Source: Ichthyophthirius multifiliis | Taxonomy: Eukaryota; Ciliophora; Oligohymenophorea; Hymenostomatida | Assembly (NCBI RefSeq): GCF_000220395.1 | Contig: NW_004086046.1 | Location: forward strand, 1-63,113 | Length of the DNA: 63,113 nucleotides | Reading direction: 5' to 3' | Part shown: one piece after another, positions 25,935 to 39,010 of the stretch | Layout: each line of letters starts with the position of its first letter | Position numbering within the stretch: position 1 is the stretch's first letter | Notes under the pieces: generated by a model | Databases searched by the model: none | What the model was told of the DNA's origin: nothing | What the model saw: only the letters and a program-made list of their open reading frames with translations | Made by a program: the position numbers and the translations under genes

Positions 25935-27236
25935 ATGCTAAATTTTGTTAAAAATTAAAGACCTACATCTCCTTTAACATACATACACAATTATAATAAA
26001 GTTTGTAATGATGCAAACGAATAAACAAAAAAAGGTTTTAAAATCGATGTAAAAAATAAAGAATTATTTTTATGGAATGATTAAGATGTAAGATTAAACA
26101 AAGTATAGGTTCCTTAACTTCTAATTGAGAAAAATAAATAGATATAATAATAAAGCATGTTAAAAAAAAATGAAGAATACTTTTAGACTCTAAATAAAAA
26201 TACATTCAGTAATTTCTAACTAAATGATGAAAAAGAAGATAATTTAGATAAGAAGTTATTCAAAAAAACTTTAAATTTACAAAAATTAATAAAAAACAAT
26301 AATTCTAATAAAGTTAGAACAAAATAAAATTCAAAAACAATAGAAAATATGTAAAAAAAATATTATTCTTGCATATAATAATAAATTTTAGACACTTAAA
26401 ATTATCTAAATAATAATTAAAAAATATCTAAAGAAACCATTATAGATAGGAAAGGCATGTCATTAAGAAAAGTAATTGCTTCAATTTCTTAAGAAAAAAT
26501 ATTAAAGATCATAGATTTGAAATAAAGTGATTTCGAGAAAATTAAATAAAAGCAATTAAATTAATCGAAAAGCTAAATGTTTAAATTAAATTATTAAATA
26601 AAACCAAAAATATGTGGAGAATCGAAATTAGAATTAGATAGGACTTTAACATCGAGAAGATTTTATAAAAATTCTTCAAATACATTCAGGAATAACAAAA
26701 AAAATATAGATTAATAATTTTTACTTTCCGCTATAAATAATTTGAATGAGGAAGATTCTAAAAACATGAAAACAAGATAAAATTAAGAATAATAAGAATA
26801 AAATAGCTTAAATTCTTAAAATAAAGAAATCGATTAGAAGAAAATATATAGGATTAAAAGTTAAAAAGAAGTGGATAATAAAATTTGTTAATAATTGCAA
26901 AATTTCCTTAGTTCTCCGAGATATAAAAAACCTTATGAATTATCTTCTGAATAATTATTGTAAATTAAAAACATATAAATTAATCCTTAAACGGTTTTGT
27001 AAGAAATATTATCTTTATAAGAAGAAAATTAAAAATAATTATATTTATAAAAATTTTATACTACCTTAAAATTAAATCAAGATAGAAACTTTTTTGATTA
27101 TGACACTTATTTCTATAGTAAATATAATAAATAAAATACTGGACATTCGACAAAATTAAGTAATCAAGTGGTTGAAAAGAATGAGAAATTTTAACAAAGT
27201 ATTTAATAGTTTATTTAAGAAATTTATTAAGAATGA
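25935..27236 (+). CDS. unrecognised basic protein, uninterrupted
   Basis: Not recognised. It is one continuous frame of 433 codons plus stop, from ATG 25935 (MLNFVKNQRPTSPLTYIHNY) to TGA 27234-27236, using TAA/TAG as Gln throughout. It is Lys-, Asn- and Gln-rich with no membrane segment. The N-terminal 60 residues (KGFKIDVKNKELFLWNDQD) and the C-terminal 60 (NFFDYDTYFYSKYNKQNTG) have the most ordered-looking composition, and the middle looks disordered. Short basic Ser-Pro and Arg-Arg-Phe segments (SSPRYKKP, TSRRFYKN) could be modification or microtubule-binding sites, but that is speculation. It is one of the few genes here with no frame problem, so its boundaries are reliable. Confidence 0.75.
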
Positions 27237-27876
27237 ATTTTATAAATAATTTTAATTTTATATAAATATATACAATGTTTCATATATTAAATTTAATTTA
27301 TTAGTTTAAACAAATTAAGAAAATTATAAATAAAAATATTTAAATAAAAGTTAATAATATAATAATGATATCTTTTTATATATAATAAAAAATAAATATA
27401 TTATAAATATCATTTTGTTATTTTGATTTATTCTAGCATTTACTAATTATCTTTAATTATTTTTATTAGTTTTATTTTTAATTAAGTTTAGATTTTAATT
27501 TATTTATGTTCCGAATAATTTTAATAACACTCCTAATTTTAAATCCTTTAAACAAGTAAATTAATTAATTTTTTATCTTTATAAAATTTATTAATAAGTT
27601 ATTTAATTAGAGTTATATCTTATAAATAATTGACATAAAAATAATCAAAATAATTTATTTTATCTAAAACTATTAAGAAATTTTAATAATCAATATTTTC
27701 AAAGAATTACATAAATATTAAACACTCTTAATAATCTATATATTAAATTTACAAATAAAAATAAAAATAAATTTTGTTACTTTTTAAATGATAAAAGCAG
27801 CAGACTAAAATTTAATTGATATTTTCTTTGATAAAAATTTCTTGATTTTTATATTTTTAAAGAAAATTTTAATTCA
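27237..27876. other. convergent intergenic stretch
   Basis: It lies between two converging 3' ends. A minus-strand frame continues in places but with noncoding-like Ile/Phe/Asn composition. Nothing else is seen. Confidence 0.45.
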
Positions 27877-29481
27877 TCAAATTAATTAATAATCTAAAAA
27901 AGAAAATATTAATTTATATTTTTTATTTATAAAATACTTTAAACATTTTGAATGATTTCCGTTTAAATAATAAAATCTAATTTTTTCAATGGCATATTTT
28001 TTATAATTTTTATATAAAGACTATTCTTTTTTACCAACTAAAACTTATTTATTATTTAATTCCTCATCTCCAATATATTATTTAATAATTCTTTTTTCTT
28101 AAGTAAATATATTTTTTAAAATAAATTCGAATATTTATTCATCTTAATCTTAAAAAGTTTTTAATTTTTTTAATTGAGTAAAGAATACTCTTCGAAATCA
28201 TCAAATTTTAAAGAGTAACTTTAAGTAAAATTAAAAACATCAAATTCATTTTACAAAAACGAAATTTCTTCATCTTCCAATAATCCTCCTTTTTTCTTAC
28301 TTTTTTAAACCAGAAATTTAATCCAGAAAGTAAAAATAATAGCCTTGATAATTTAAAGCAAATTATAATTACAAATACTAATAATCTAAACTATAAAATA
28401 CTTCTTTTTAAAATAAAGCATTTAAAAAATACTCCAGATACATTAAATTTCCCTCAACATATCTTACTTTTCAAAAAACTCCTTATCTTTTTTCAAAATA
28501 ATGCAATATCTAATATTTATTATACTTTTCATACACAAAAGTGCAAATAAACCTTAAAACTTGTCCCAATCTATTATATATTCTTTTTTAAAAAGATTAA
28601 TTATTTTTTAACAAGTTTAAACATTTTCTACAAAAGACTCGAATTTTATTTTATTTTTGGAGCAAAAAGACTAAAGAATTCCATTTAAAGTTTCTAAAAT
28701 TTTCGGAAAATATTCTTCATTTTTATTTGATTTTGTCACAGTTATTAAAAATGCGAATAAATTACTTATTTAAGGCATTCCGTATTGATTTATGGTTTCT
28801 TCAAATATACTCACATAGGTTTCAATATTGTTATTTTCTTATTATGGATTTTGGGCTTCTGTAAATATTTTCATTGTCAATAAATTCAGTATTAAGTTTT
28901 AATCCTATTCGATATCTTGGCAAATCAATTAATGAAATTCTTAGGTTGCTTCTAGTTCTGCATTATTTTGATGGCTTAAACTATATTACATTAATGAATT
29001 GGCAATTTTTTTCTATTTTAAATATTCTAATTGTGAAAACTTCTCATTAAAATCTACATCAGGATAGTTTGAAATTATATTTCGGCATTATATTATTTCT
29101 AAGTTTTTATCTTCTTCTTCTTCTATATTAGAAAATGTGTTTATTGTTTAATTATTTGGTGTTAAATTTTTATTATTTTATATAGATTATTCAATACTTA
29201 ATGATTCTTCTTCACAAGTTTAAATCATATATTTTATATTTTATTCATTTATTTAGCATATTTGTAACATTCCATTAAATATATCTTATATAAAAAACAT
29301 ATTTTTTAAATCATTTTCTTAAGTAAATTAAAGTAATTTTTTATTTCTTAATTGTAAATATTTGATTGTAAATAATTTTCATTAATAAAATAGAAATAGC
29401 TTAGAGCATATTATGCCTCTATTTTTTATACTGTTGTTAAATTCTATTTTTTTTATTTTAAATATTAAATTTTAAATACAT
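27877..29481 (-). CDS. unrecognised helical protein, about 530 residues, several frame breaks
   Basis: Not recognised. The best start is ATG 29479-29481 (MYLKFNIQNKK), joined after an A-run slip to QNLTTVQKIEAQYALSYFYF. It ends at a double TGA, the first at 27877-27879. The composition is that of an ordered helical protein: ELEATQEFHQLICQDIEQ, NQYGMPQISNLFAFLITVTK, VRYVEGNLMYLEYFLNALF, LDYQYLQLQFALNYQGYYF, EKIRFYYLNGNHSKCLKYF. Helix pairs of this kind occur in HEAT- or PCI-like scaffolds, but no family signature is clear. At least four one-base slips in A runs (for example in the eight-base run near 29450) are needed to keep this composition; the segments on both sides of each are convincing. 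Neighbouring genes give no functional hint. Confidence 0.6.
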
Positions 29482-29777
29482 TATATTAAGTTTAGGATAA
29501 CATATTTTATAACTCTTAAATATGTATATGTATGTCTAAAAGATCATATTTAAATTAGAAATAAAGATAAATTATAAATTAAATATTAAATATGCATTGT
29601 TTAAATCTTAATTAAAATCTAAAGTTAAATAAATATTATAAATTATTTTGTTTATTTATTTATTTTTACTCTTTTTATTAATCTCTATTATTTTTAGCTT
29701 ATAATATTAAGGTATTAAAAAAAAGTTCATCAAAATCTTTTATTCTTTCATTTTTTATATATTTATTTAAATTTAAT

Positions 29778-30256
29778 TCATAATTATAAGATATCTTATA
29801 TTTTTATTATTATATTTTTCATTTTTTTTTTAAAAAAAAAAAAAAATTAGATATTTACTATTATTAGAATTTAAAATAATTTTTTTAATTTAATGTTATT
29901 TTCGATTATAGATTTTTAAATACATATTGTTTATATTTAATTTGTTGAATATTCACTTTATAGTTAATTCTTTTGTTAAGATTATTACAAAATTAAATCT
30001 TCTCGTTTATAAAACTAATTAAATTAATCTAAATAACAAATAAAGTTATCTTCGATTTCTTCAAATAATCCTTCCTTTTCTAATAATTCTATCTTTATAA
30101 GATTATTTTTTGAACTTTTTTTAATATATATAATAATTAAAAAATACATATTATTATAAGCTTTTTATGTCAAATGAAAATTCTAAATAACTATAACTTC
30201 TATATTTTTCTAATAAATCTTTTTTTAATTTTCTATATTTCAATTTCAATATCCAT
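29778..30256 (-). CDS. small hypothetical coiled-coil-like protein
   Basis: Not recognised. From ATG 30254-30256 the frame reads MDIEIEIQKIKK, then after a slip in an A run LLEKYRSYSYLEFSFD, and later LLEKEGLFEEIEDNFICYLD and SIIENNIKLKK. Acidic and basic residues alternate as in short coiled coils. The 3' end is uncertain: the frame passes through a T/A run near 29822-29846 before reaching TGA at 29778-29780, so the true end may lie near 29850. No domain is assigned. Confidence 0.4.
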
Positions 30257-30759
30257 ATTTATAAAATAATTAGTTTAAAATATTTTTTTTTAATTAATTT
30301 TTAAATTATTTTATTAAAATTTATTTAGTGACATTAGAAAACATATAATTTTATATTGAAATAAAATTAAAAAAGATAAATTATTATATAATTAAATATT
30401 ATTTAATTTTAATCTGAAATGTTATTAAATTGTTAAAATATTTCAAAACAAATCAATATTTATAATTTTAATAAAATTAGTTTTTAATTTATTATTTAAA
30501 TTTAGAAAATTAGTGTTAATAATATCTAATTTAATTTTTTTTTTATATATATATATATTTTAATAATTAAGTATTTTTTTTTTTTTGATTAAGATAATTT
30601 AAGTTAATATTTATGTATTTAAATTAGAGTCTATTTTTTTTTTTTACTAATCAAAAATATATTTCTAATTATTATTTTGAAACATTTTTATTTTTTTAAG
30701 CTTTCTTCCTATAAAAGAAGTAGGATATTTTTAAAATTATTTTAGTTTTCGATTAAAGT

Positions 30760-31042
30760 ATGTTTAACTGTTCTTAATTTCTAGAAATCTATTAGACTAA
30801 TATTAATGGGATTTTATAATGAAGGATTTAAGCTTTTGCTAAAACTATAATAATTTTTACTGGAGAAGGAAAATTTTTATTATTAAATTGATTTATATAA
30901 TGTTCAACTCTATATATTTTTAAATAAAAAATATAATATAAATGATTATATTAATTAAATATATGGAGTTTATATTAATTAAAAATGTGTAAAAGTATTT
31001 CAAGTAATATTTTTTAATTATATTTATATTTTTTAAACATGA
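30760..31042 (+). CDS. possible small protein of about 90 residues
   Basis: Not recognised. ATG 30760 gives MFNCSQFLEIYQTNING; a second in-frame series from ATG 30806 reads MGFYNEGFKLLLKLQQFLLE and runs to TGA 31040-31042. The two join if one base is missing in the short T run near 30812. Acidic and basic residues alternate in a plausible helix before the sequence fades into Ile/Tyr/Asn-rich text. It could be a tiny gene or an upstream exon of the STRIP1-like gene. Weak support. Confidence 0.3.
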
Positions 31043-31618
31043 ATGATTATTGTTTTATTCTTATTTCATAAAATTTGATTTTTTTCTTAATAAATAAATT
31101 AAATAATGAGTTCAATTTAATTTAATAATTAATTATCCATCCTATAATTAATTTGATTTTTTTTTAATTAAAAGATTTTTTTTTTATAAGGATTAATTTT
31201 TGATTTTAAATATTTAATAAAAGAATGTATAAAATAAAATAACTTTAAAAAATATTATTTATATATAGTAATTATTATTAATATTTATTATGATTAATAT
31301 CATTAAAATAATAAATATATTATATATTATATGTATTTTAATTAATTTAAAATATAAATTAATTTTTTTACATTTATAGATTCTTTTAAAAATTACATAT
31401 AATTATTTTATTTTAACATCTTTTAATTTAAATTTTTATATTTTACATTTTTTTATAATTAAACTGTATTATGTATAGTTTGATTTTATTATTAGTTTTA
31501 ACAAAGTATTTTGTTGATATTTTTACTTTAGTTTTTATTTAATTTTTTGTTTTTTTTTTTAAAAAAAAAAAAAAATTTAAATTAATTTTTATTCTTTTAT
31601 AATATTAATTTATTTAGA
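31043..31618. other. upstream region of the STRIP1-like gene
   Basis: It has no convincing coding frame. It carries a T12/A15 block (31549-31575) that forms a perfect inverted repeat. It may hold the promoter or a missed upstream exon, since the annotated start of the next gene falls early relative to animal STRIP1. Confidence 0.4.
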
Positions 31619-32307
31619 ATGTATTTAAAAGAATATTTTTATTCATATTCAGAATAATTTGATATTGAATATGTTAAAGTTACTTCTACTTATTAAGATT
31701 TATATTAGCATTGTTAATCTGATAAAGAAAAATTGTTTATTTTATTAGATACATTAGAATTAAATTCACAAATTTTAAAGAAAGATATAATGATTACATT
31801 GTTTACTTTATGTTCGAGTAAAATTATTTATTTAATTTAAATTAGAATTAAAATAATAAAAAAAATGAATATTAAATAATTAAAATTTACTTATATAAAA
31901 ATATTTTTTAAATTTTATGATTTTTTATAATAATTCATTATTATTATTTTTTTAAAAAAAAAAGATTTTTAAAATGGAAATATAATAGAAAATTATAGTT
32001 TTATAGAAACATTATATGAAAATGATGGTTTAAGAATAATAGATAATATATTTAAAGAATGTATTGATAAGCTAATATATTTTAGTTAGTAAAAAAATAA
32101 AATTAAAATTTAAATTAACAAAATTAATTAGAAATAGAAAAAGTGATAATTCAGATTATAATGATATAATTGATTAAGAAATAACTCTTAAATATTCACT
32201 TAATACATTATTTATTATAATTATGGCTTATAAAGATATATAATAGGAATAAATACAATAATATTTTTAAGGTATATATAATATTAAAAAAATAGATATA
32301 TAAATAA

Positions 32308-32354
<47 letters not shown>

Positions 32355-33977
32355 ACAGAAAAATCTTTTGAAGAATATATATTAAAAGCTACTTAACTTT
32401 CTATAGAATTATTTTTAGTTCCAATAAAAAGATAGTTGTATTATTTTATTTATATATAAATATAGAAATGAATGATATATAAAATACTCAAATTAAACTG
32501 GAAGATAATATATTTATAGAAGATAATGTTAGGAAAATAGATAAAGGATTAGCCCGATTATTAATTAAAAACCCTTGCAAAACTGAGCTTTTTTATTAAA
32601 GAAATATAGTTAATTCAACAGATAGTCCTTTAGCATAAATTATAGTTGTAGGTATGTTAAGAACTTTATTGACTACTTGTGCTACTAATAATAAATATAA
32701 TCCCAAATAATAGTATTTTTTTTTTTATTTAAAATTATTTTAAATAATTATATAATTTAAAATAAAGAAAATTATTTAAATATATAAAAGAGGGCATTGA
32801 TTTAAATAGAGAATGGGAATGTTCAATTTTACATTTTTTACAATATAAAGATGAAATTGAGTTATAAAATGAAGATTTGAAAAACTATTTAAATGACTAT
32901 AAATAATATGTAGAATAAAATAAAGAATTAAAATAAAGTGATGAATAATCATTATAATAAGAAGTTGAAACTAAAAACTTAAATGAAGATTAAAAGTTTT
33001 GTGTAAAGTATGAATTGGATAGACATAGAATTTTTACTGCAAACGCTATTTCTAGTTTTTTATTAGTATTAGCTAAAAAATTCAAATGTAATTGTGTTTG
33101 GCAGTTTTCTTATCTTATTTAACTTATAACTGATGCTAATGGAGTTCTTGTTTTTTTAAAATTTCTTACAGAAAAATTTTAGAATATTTAATTTGATATG
33201 ACTACTTTATAGTAAAATATTTCCTTTTTTTTATATTATATATTTTATTTTTTAAAGTATAAACCCAGAATTTAATTTATAGTAATTAACAATTAATACT
33301 ATTTATAAAATACTGAAATTAATGTTTTTAACTTGTAATAATTTTACAGAAAAAATAACTTAATATTTGATTGATTATTAAGCATTTGTATATTTTATTT
33401 CTTTTTGAAAATTAAAATAAATAATATTTATTATATATATATATAGTTCATTCTAAAAAAACTACCTAATATTTTTGATAATAAAAAAATAAGTAAATAT
33501 TGTTATAAACTTCTTAAACTGTAAATACTTTTATTTGATAAAAGAATGCTTAAAAATAATGCGAATTTCCTTAAAATTATATCTGATTTGTTTTGTAAAA
33601 CATATAATAATTATAAACCTGAAAAATTCAATGAAAACTTATCAATTAAATAAAATTAAGAGTTTATTGAAGAACCTTTAAAATAACTATATTTATTGGA
33701 AGGAATTAAAGATAAAAAATCTATTTTAAAAAATTATTGTACTTAAGATGAGGTTAGGAAAATACATTTAGATTTTAATAGTTATCATTATTGGAAAGTG
33801 GATGAATAAAAATAATAAATTTCAATATAGTTGGATTTGAAATAGAATTTTAAAGCTGATATTTTCTATGAATATTAATGGAAGTAAAAAATAATGAATG
33901 AAATATAAATACCTTAAGATTTTGATAAATGTTATTAATAATGGTTGGAAGATAATGTTTGGGATTATTATGATTGA
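31619..33977 (+). CDS. STRIP1/Far11-like STRIPAK subunit, multi-exon
   Basis: STRIP (FAM40/Far11) is a scaffold of the striatin-PP2A complex STRIPAK. The C-terminal domain aligns well with the known family: GIDLNREWE, then DRHRIFTANAISSFLLVLAK and FKCNCVWQFSYLIQLITDA correspond to the human stretch with NRHKEVIVKAISAVLLLLLK; YCYKLLKLQILLFDKRMLKN matches the LKLLKVQ segment; IPQDFDKCYQQWLEDNVW matches the terminal LPEDFQMNYDLWLEREVF. The middle segment SPLAQIIVVGMLRTLLTTCA matches the family helix before it. Several introns interrupt it: 31818-31964, 32089-32131, one beginning at 32272, 32713-32767, and two more near 33214-33255 and 33405-33446; the exon frames join cleanly at the first three. 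It ends at TGA 33975-33977. The protein is shorter than animal STRIP1, and one junction near 32440 is unresolved. Confidence 0.85.
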
Positions 33978-33999
33978 TTTTTTTTACTTATAATATAAG

Positions 34000-34003
<4 letters not shown>

Positions 34004-34051
<48 letters not shown>
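34004..34051. repeat. (TA)n microsatellite
   Basis: It is about 24 uninterrupted TA dinucleotides lying just after the stop of the STRIP1-like gene, the longest pure dinucleotide run noticed in the window. Confidence 0.9.
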
Positions 34052-34055
<4 letters not shown>

Positions 34056-34164
34056 CAATAAAACGATTCAATAAATTAAATAAATATAATTGTTTTAAAT
34101 ATACTATATTTATTTTTAACTGAAAAAAAAAAAAAAATATAAACAAAAATTGATAATATAAAAA

Positions 34165-36082
34165 ATGAATTTAAATAAATAATCGCAATTATCTCCTTCA
34201 AAAAAGGTATTATAAAGAGGAGAACTTGAACTTTTAAGATCACGAATAAATGATTTAGAAATATCCCTATGTTAAGCAAATTAACAATTAGAGTTACAAT
34301 AATCCAAAGAGAAGAAATAGAATGATTAAATCATATAAATAATATCTGAAAACTAAAAGATTTTAAAAGAGAATGAGTTTTTGAAATAAAATTAATATTA
34401 AAAGTATATGAGTTCAAATAGTGAAAATAGTAATTAAGAAATTAAATAAAAAATGAATTAAGAACACCGAAATTAAATAGAGATATTAAAGAAATAACAT
34501 TTTTCGAATATTTGTTTATATGAAGAATAATTGAGAAAAATGAGAGATTTGATAAAAGAAAGAGAAATATGAAATTGACGAATTATAGAACAAAATAAAA
34601 GATAAAATAATTGAGGAAGATAAGGAATATTAAAGAAATAATGAATATAAATATAATATGAGAAAAAAATACATGAAATAGAGATTTTGTAAGGAAATGA
34701 AGTTGAAAAAGTAAAGAGAAAATGCGAAAATTTAACTGGAGACTAATTATATAGTTTAAAATAATTATATGAGAGTGAATTGGATATTTTGGAGAGTGAA
34801 TTAAATAAAATAAAGAATTTATTAAATTTAAAAAACGATGAGATTTCTTAATTGATTTAGTAGAATAAAAACTAGAAAAAAATTTTGAAAAAGAAATGGA
34901 AAGTTTTTAGATTGAAAATTAATTACTCAAAAATAAAATTCTAGAAAATAATATTCAAAAATAATCAGAAATAGAAGATCTTTAGGATAAATTAGCCTTA
35001 TTACATACTTCAGATATTTAATAATTAAAAAAATACACGATAATCAAATCTAATAACTTTTGGAATAAATTTAATCACTATAAAGTATTATTAAGACTAA
35101 ATCTTAAGAAATAGAAACTTTTTTGGAAGAAAAAATAAAATAAAGAGACTTTTTTAATAATGAAATTGAAAGGTTAAATAGTGATTTAGCTAATTAAAAA
35201 TTAAGAAATGAGATTTGTGAAGAAGAGAGGAAAAGAGAGTATAATGAAAATAACGAAAATTTGTAAAAAATCAATAAATGTCATTAAGAATTTAATTCGT
35301 AATAGATAAAATAGATTGAGTTTTTGTAAATTGAAAGTGAAAAATTGAATGATTTAATAATAGAGAAAAATAGTTAGATTGAAGTGAGTTTTTTTTAATT
35401 TAAAAATATGAAAAATAATTTGGATGAAGAAATAAAAAATTTAAAATTGGAAAATAAAAATTTATAATAAAAAATTTAAAATATAAACGAAATTTTTTAA
35501 ATGGAGTAGAATTCTTTTTAGGAAAAATTCTTAAATTTAGAAAAGAAATTTATATTGAAATTTTCAGAAAAAGATTCAGTCATTTCTCAATATGAATAAG
35601 AAATCAAAATTCTAAAAGAAAGTTTAACCAAAAAATCAGATGAATTTAATCATTTAGAAATCTCGAAAAATCTTAAAGATTAATAAATTGTTTAGTTAGT
35701 TTAAGAAAATGAATAAATTAAAATTTCTGTAATTAAATTCGAAAAATTAAAGTTAAATGAAATATATGATATTAAATATAAATTGGAAAATTCTAATAAT
35801 TTTGAAATTATAAATATTTAAAAATCTTTTTAAAATCAAAACTAAATGTAAAAGACTTAAATCGAAGATCTTAAATAAATTATTTCCTAGAAAGATGCAT
35901 AGTTAACTGAGCTTTTAATTAAATATGATTAACTTAATAAATCTTTACTTAATGATAATAATAATAATAAAATTTAAGATTATTAAAATAAATTAAATAT
36001 TCTTGGGGCAGAAACTAATACAAATAAAAGTTTGTTTGATGTCTATTTATAAGGAAAAACAAAATAATTAAATAAGTAATGA
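34165..36082 (+). CDS. long coiled-coil protein
   Basis: ATG 34165 opens MNLNKQSQLSPSKK and then a continuous heptad-like sequence of Leu, Gln, Glu, Lys and Asn (ELELLRSRINDLEISLCQAN, QLYESELDILESELNKIKNL, KFSEKDSVISQYEQEIKILK, MQKTQIEDLKQIISQKDAQL) ending at TGA 36080-36082, about 640 residues. Three or more frame changes at A runs are needed to keep the coiled-coil register. The segments between them are long and unmistakable. No head domain is seen: the first 20 residues are polar and the last 40 (QDYQNKLNILGAETNTNK) leave the coil. Proteins of this build serve in centrosomes, basal bodies or the Golgi, but nothing in the sequence selects among these. Confidence 0.7.
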
Positions 36083-36356
36083 AATTAATATATATTATAT
36101 TAAAAATATGTTTATATATTTAATATACAAGTGTATTTATATTATGATATTATTTATTTTATTTTTTATTTTATTTATATTAATTTATAATATAAAAAAT
36201 GTATAATAGTTTTTTGTTTTGTTTTTAATTTATAAATTTAATTTTTAATTTATTTAAAAAACAAAAATATATATAAAATATAAAGTTTAATTATAATAAT
36301 AAATAATACAATATATATAATTGTATATATTTATTTATAAATAAATACAAAAATAA

Positions 36357-38750
36357 TCATTCAAAAGTATATAATTCTAAATCTTAACAAATAAAATCTT
36401 ATTTATCTTAACTTCCAGTTAAAATAGGGCTATTATAAGTTTTAGATTATTATGAATAACATTAATTGAATTCTTAATCAATCTTTATACTAAATCTATT
36501 AAAAATAAACATTTGTATATTTTTTATTATTAATTAAAAATAAAAATATACCCATCAGATCCACCAAAAGAAAAGTAATCTTTACAAGAATAGCAGTGTG
36601 TATTTAAACCTTAAGAATGATATTTCATTTAATTTGGTTGTAATTAAAAAACAAAAGTATCATTAGTTCCATAATATTATTTTTTATTTTCTAAACTTAA
36701 CATTTCGTCACAAAAAACACCGAAAATCTAATTTTTTTTGTTTAAAAAAAAAAAAAAAAATTATTTCTATATTATATTTTTAATTTAACTGCATTATTAA
36801 TATCAGATTTTATGAAAATTAGCATTTGTCTACCAGTATATTACTCACATTTTTTATATAAAGCATTTAAAGAATAACCATCTTTATGAGTTGACCATAT
36901 TTAAATAGGATCTGTTAGTTTTAAAGATGAAGGAAGCCAATCCCATATGATTTCTAACTATTTTTTAAAATTATTATTAAAAAAATATATATTTATAATA
37001 TAATAATTTAAAATAATCATTTTTGCTTAATAAAATCAATCAAAAAAACAAAAAAATATGTATGGAAAATATTTTAATTGATTGATTTGTAATTAAAAAA
37101 TTAAATAGAAATTAAAAATAAAGTTAAAAAAAAAATAATAGATTAATAATATTATATAATTAATAAAATATTTTTTTTTTAATAATTTAACTTATTCTTA
37201 TGAAATTATATTTGATTATTAATCTAAATGAGGTAAATAATAAATTTTTTTATGTTCATATTTTTAATTTAAATTATTATTATATCCTTAATTCTATTTG
37301 TTAACTTTATTTAATCTTAAACTAAAACCTTTCTTTATATAAATATATATAAAAAAATAAAATTATAAATATATAAATATATATATATATATATTTATAT
37401 CTATATATTTATATATATTTTTATATATATATCTACAATATTAATAATTTTTTTTTTTTTATTTTTTATTTTTATTTTAATATTATTATTTTTTACCTAT
37501 ATTAGTTATTTTATTTATTTTAAATTTAAATTTAATCCTTTTATTCTTATTATGCTTTTTATTCTTGATCTATCTCTTGTCTTTTTTTTTTAATTTTTTT
37601 TTTTTTTTAATTTACTTTTAATATATCGTCTTTTAAATAATAACACAAAGAATACATAAACCTAAAATAAACTTTCATTCCTTCATTTAAATACATTATA
37701 AAAAATTTTATAACAGCTGAAAAGTTTAAATACCCATAAAATAAATTATTAACCATATCTAGAAAATATTCAATATAATCAAAATTAACTTCTTTAAAAT
37801 GATTCATAATTTCATTAAAAGTAGCACTTTTTTCAACCAATGTATCAAAAAAAGAATTTTAAAATTTTACAAAATCATTTTTATTCATTAAAAAATGCCA
37901 TCTTAATGATCTTTATATATCTTAATCCTTTAATTTATAATTATATTAATTATATATTTAAAAAAAAATAGATTATATATTTACTTATTAATTGTTTTAA
38001 GTTAATAATTTAATAGAATCTTCCACCATATATTTAAGTACACAATAAACTTCTTCTTCTTTAATAAAAATCAATAGTAAAGCCGCTATTTATATAATCA
38101 TTGGATTATATTCAATTTAATAATACATTTCTTTTAGAATCCATAATATTCTCTTTAATGAATCATATCCTTCTTTACTAAGTACATTAATTTTGACAAT
38201 TTCTTCTATTGGACGATTATCTTGACTAAAAACATAATTTTATTTAAATTTTTAAGGAATAATGTCTTTAAATACTATTTTTAAAGCTATTTAAAATTCC
38301 ACTTTATTATCTGCGTATGTTCTTTTATATATATCGAGTATTATAGGTCTCATTAATCGCATAGGGACTCCTCTTTTTTGTATTTTTTTTAATTTTTTTT
38401 TAAGATGAAATAATTTACTTTCTTATTAAATATTTCCATTTTGGAGCCAATACTTCGTTTTTATCTTCCCTTTCTAAAACTCCGTGCTTTATATTGGTTC
38501 TTAAGTCTATTTATGACCATGTTTTTTCCATTTATATTTGATCTTGTTCGTATGAATTGTATAAAAAAATAAACTTTTCGGGAATAAATAATAGATTGTC
38601 CTCTTTTGCAAACCAGGCTTCTTCGAAAAAATATATGTGGTCAGTTTGGATTCTTGTATATTGTAAATACTCTTATTGGATTTTATCTTCTTAGGTTAAT
38701 TCTTTTTAACAACAACATACTTTTTATGCTTTTAATGCAATTTAACCCAT
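36357..38750 (-). CDS. TBC-TLDc domain protein, TBC1D24-like
   Basis: Two domains are visible. The N-terminal TBC-like part (38,480-37,610) includes KHGVLEREDKNEVLAPKWKY, RGVPMRLMRP, a segment IVFKDIIPQKF where active Rab-GAPs have IxxDxxR, and EYNPMIIQIAALLLIF where they have YxQ. The C-terminal TLDc domain (36,960-36,357) includes DPIQIWSTHKDGYSLNALY, FGVFCDEM, YYGTNDTFVFQL, YFSFGGSDG and PILTGSQDKQDFICQDLELY, the usual order for this fold. The pair is that of TBC1D24 and Skywalker, which act in membrane trafficking and oxidative stress resistance. ATG 38748-38750 gives MGQIALKAQKVCCC: Gly2 and a Cys cluster fit N-myristoylation plus palmitoylation. Introns split the middle and the TLDc part (A/T-rich blocks near 36,535-36,550, 36,735-36,790 and 36,960-37,600). 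One base is missing in the A runs at 38383-38401. The catalytic Arg appears absent, as in TBC1D24. Confidence 0.8.
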
Positions 38751-38974
38751 TTTTTGTTTTTATGAAATATTAATTTAATTTTCTAGTAAATATTATTTTA
38801 TTTTATATTTTAATAAGATTGTTTATTATTATATATATTTCGCTTATAATGATTAAATTATTATATTTTTTTTATTTATATAATTTAATAAAAAATTTTA
38901 TATATTTCATTATATAATAAAGCAAAATATATAATATATTTTTTGTTTAATATTTTAAAATATATATATAAAAC

Positions 38975-39010
<36 letters not shown>

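Noticed and set aside
34004-34051. TA runs as origins or matrix-attachment sites
   Set aside because: Alternating TA runs are scattered throughout and expected at this base composition; nothing singles any of them out.
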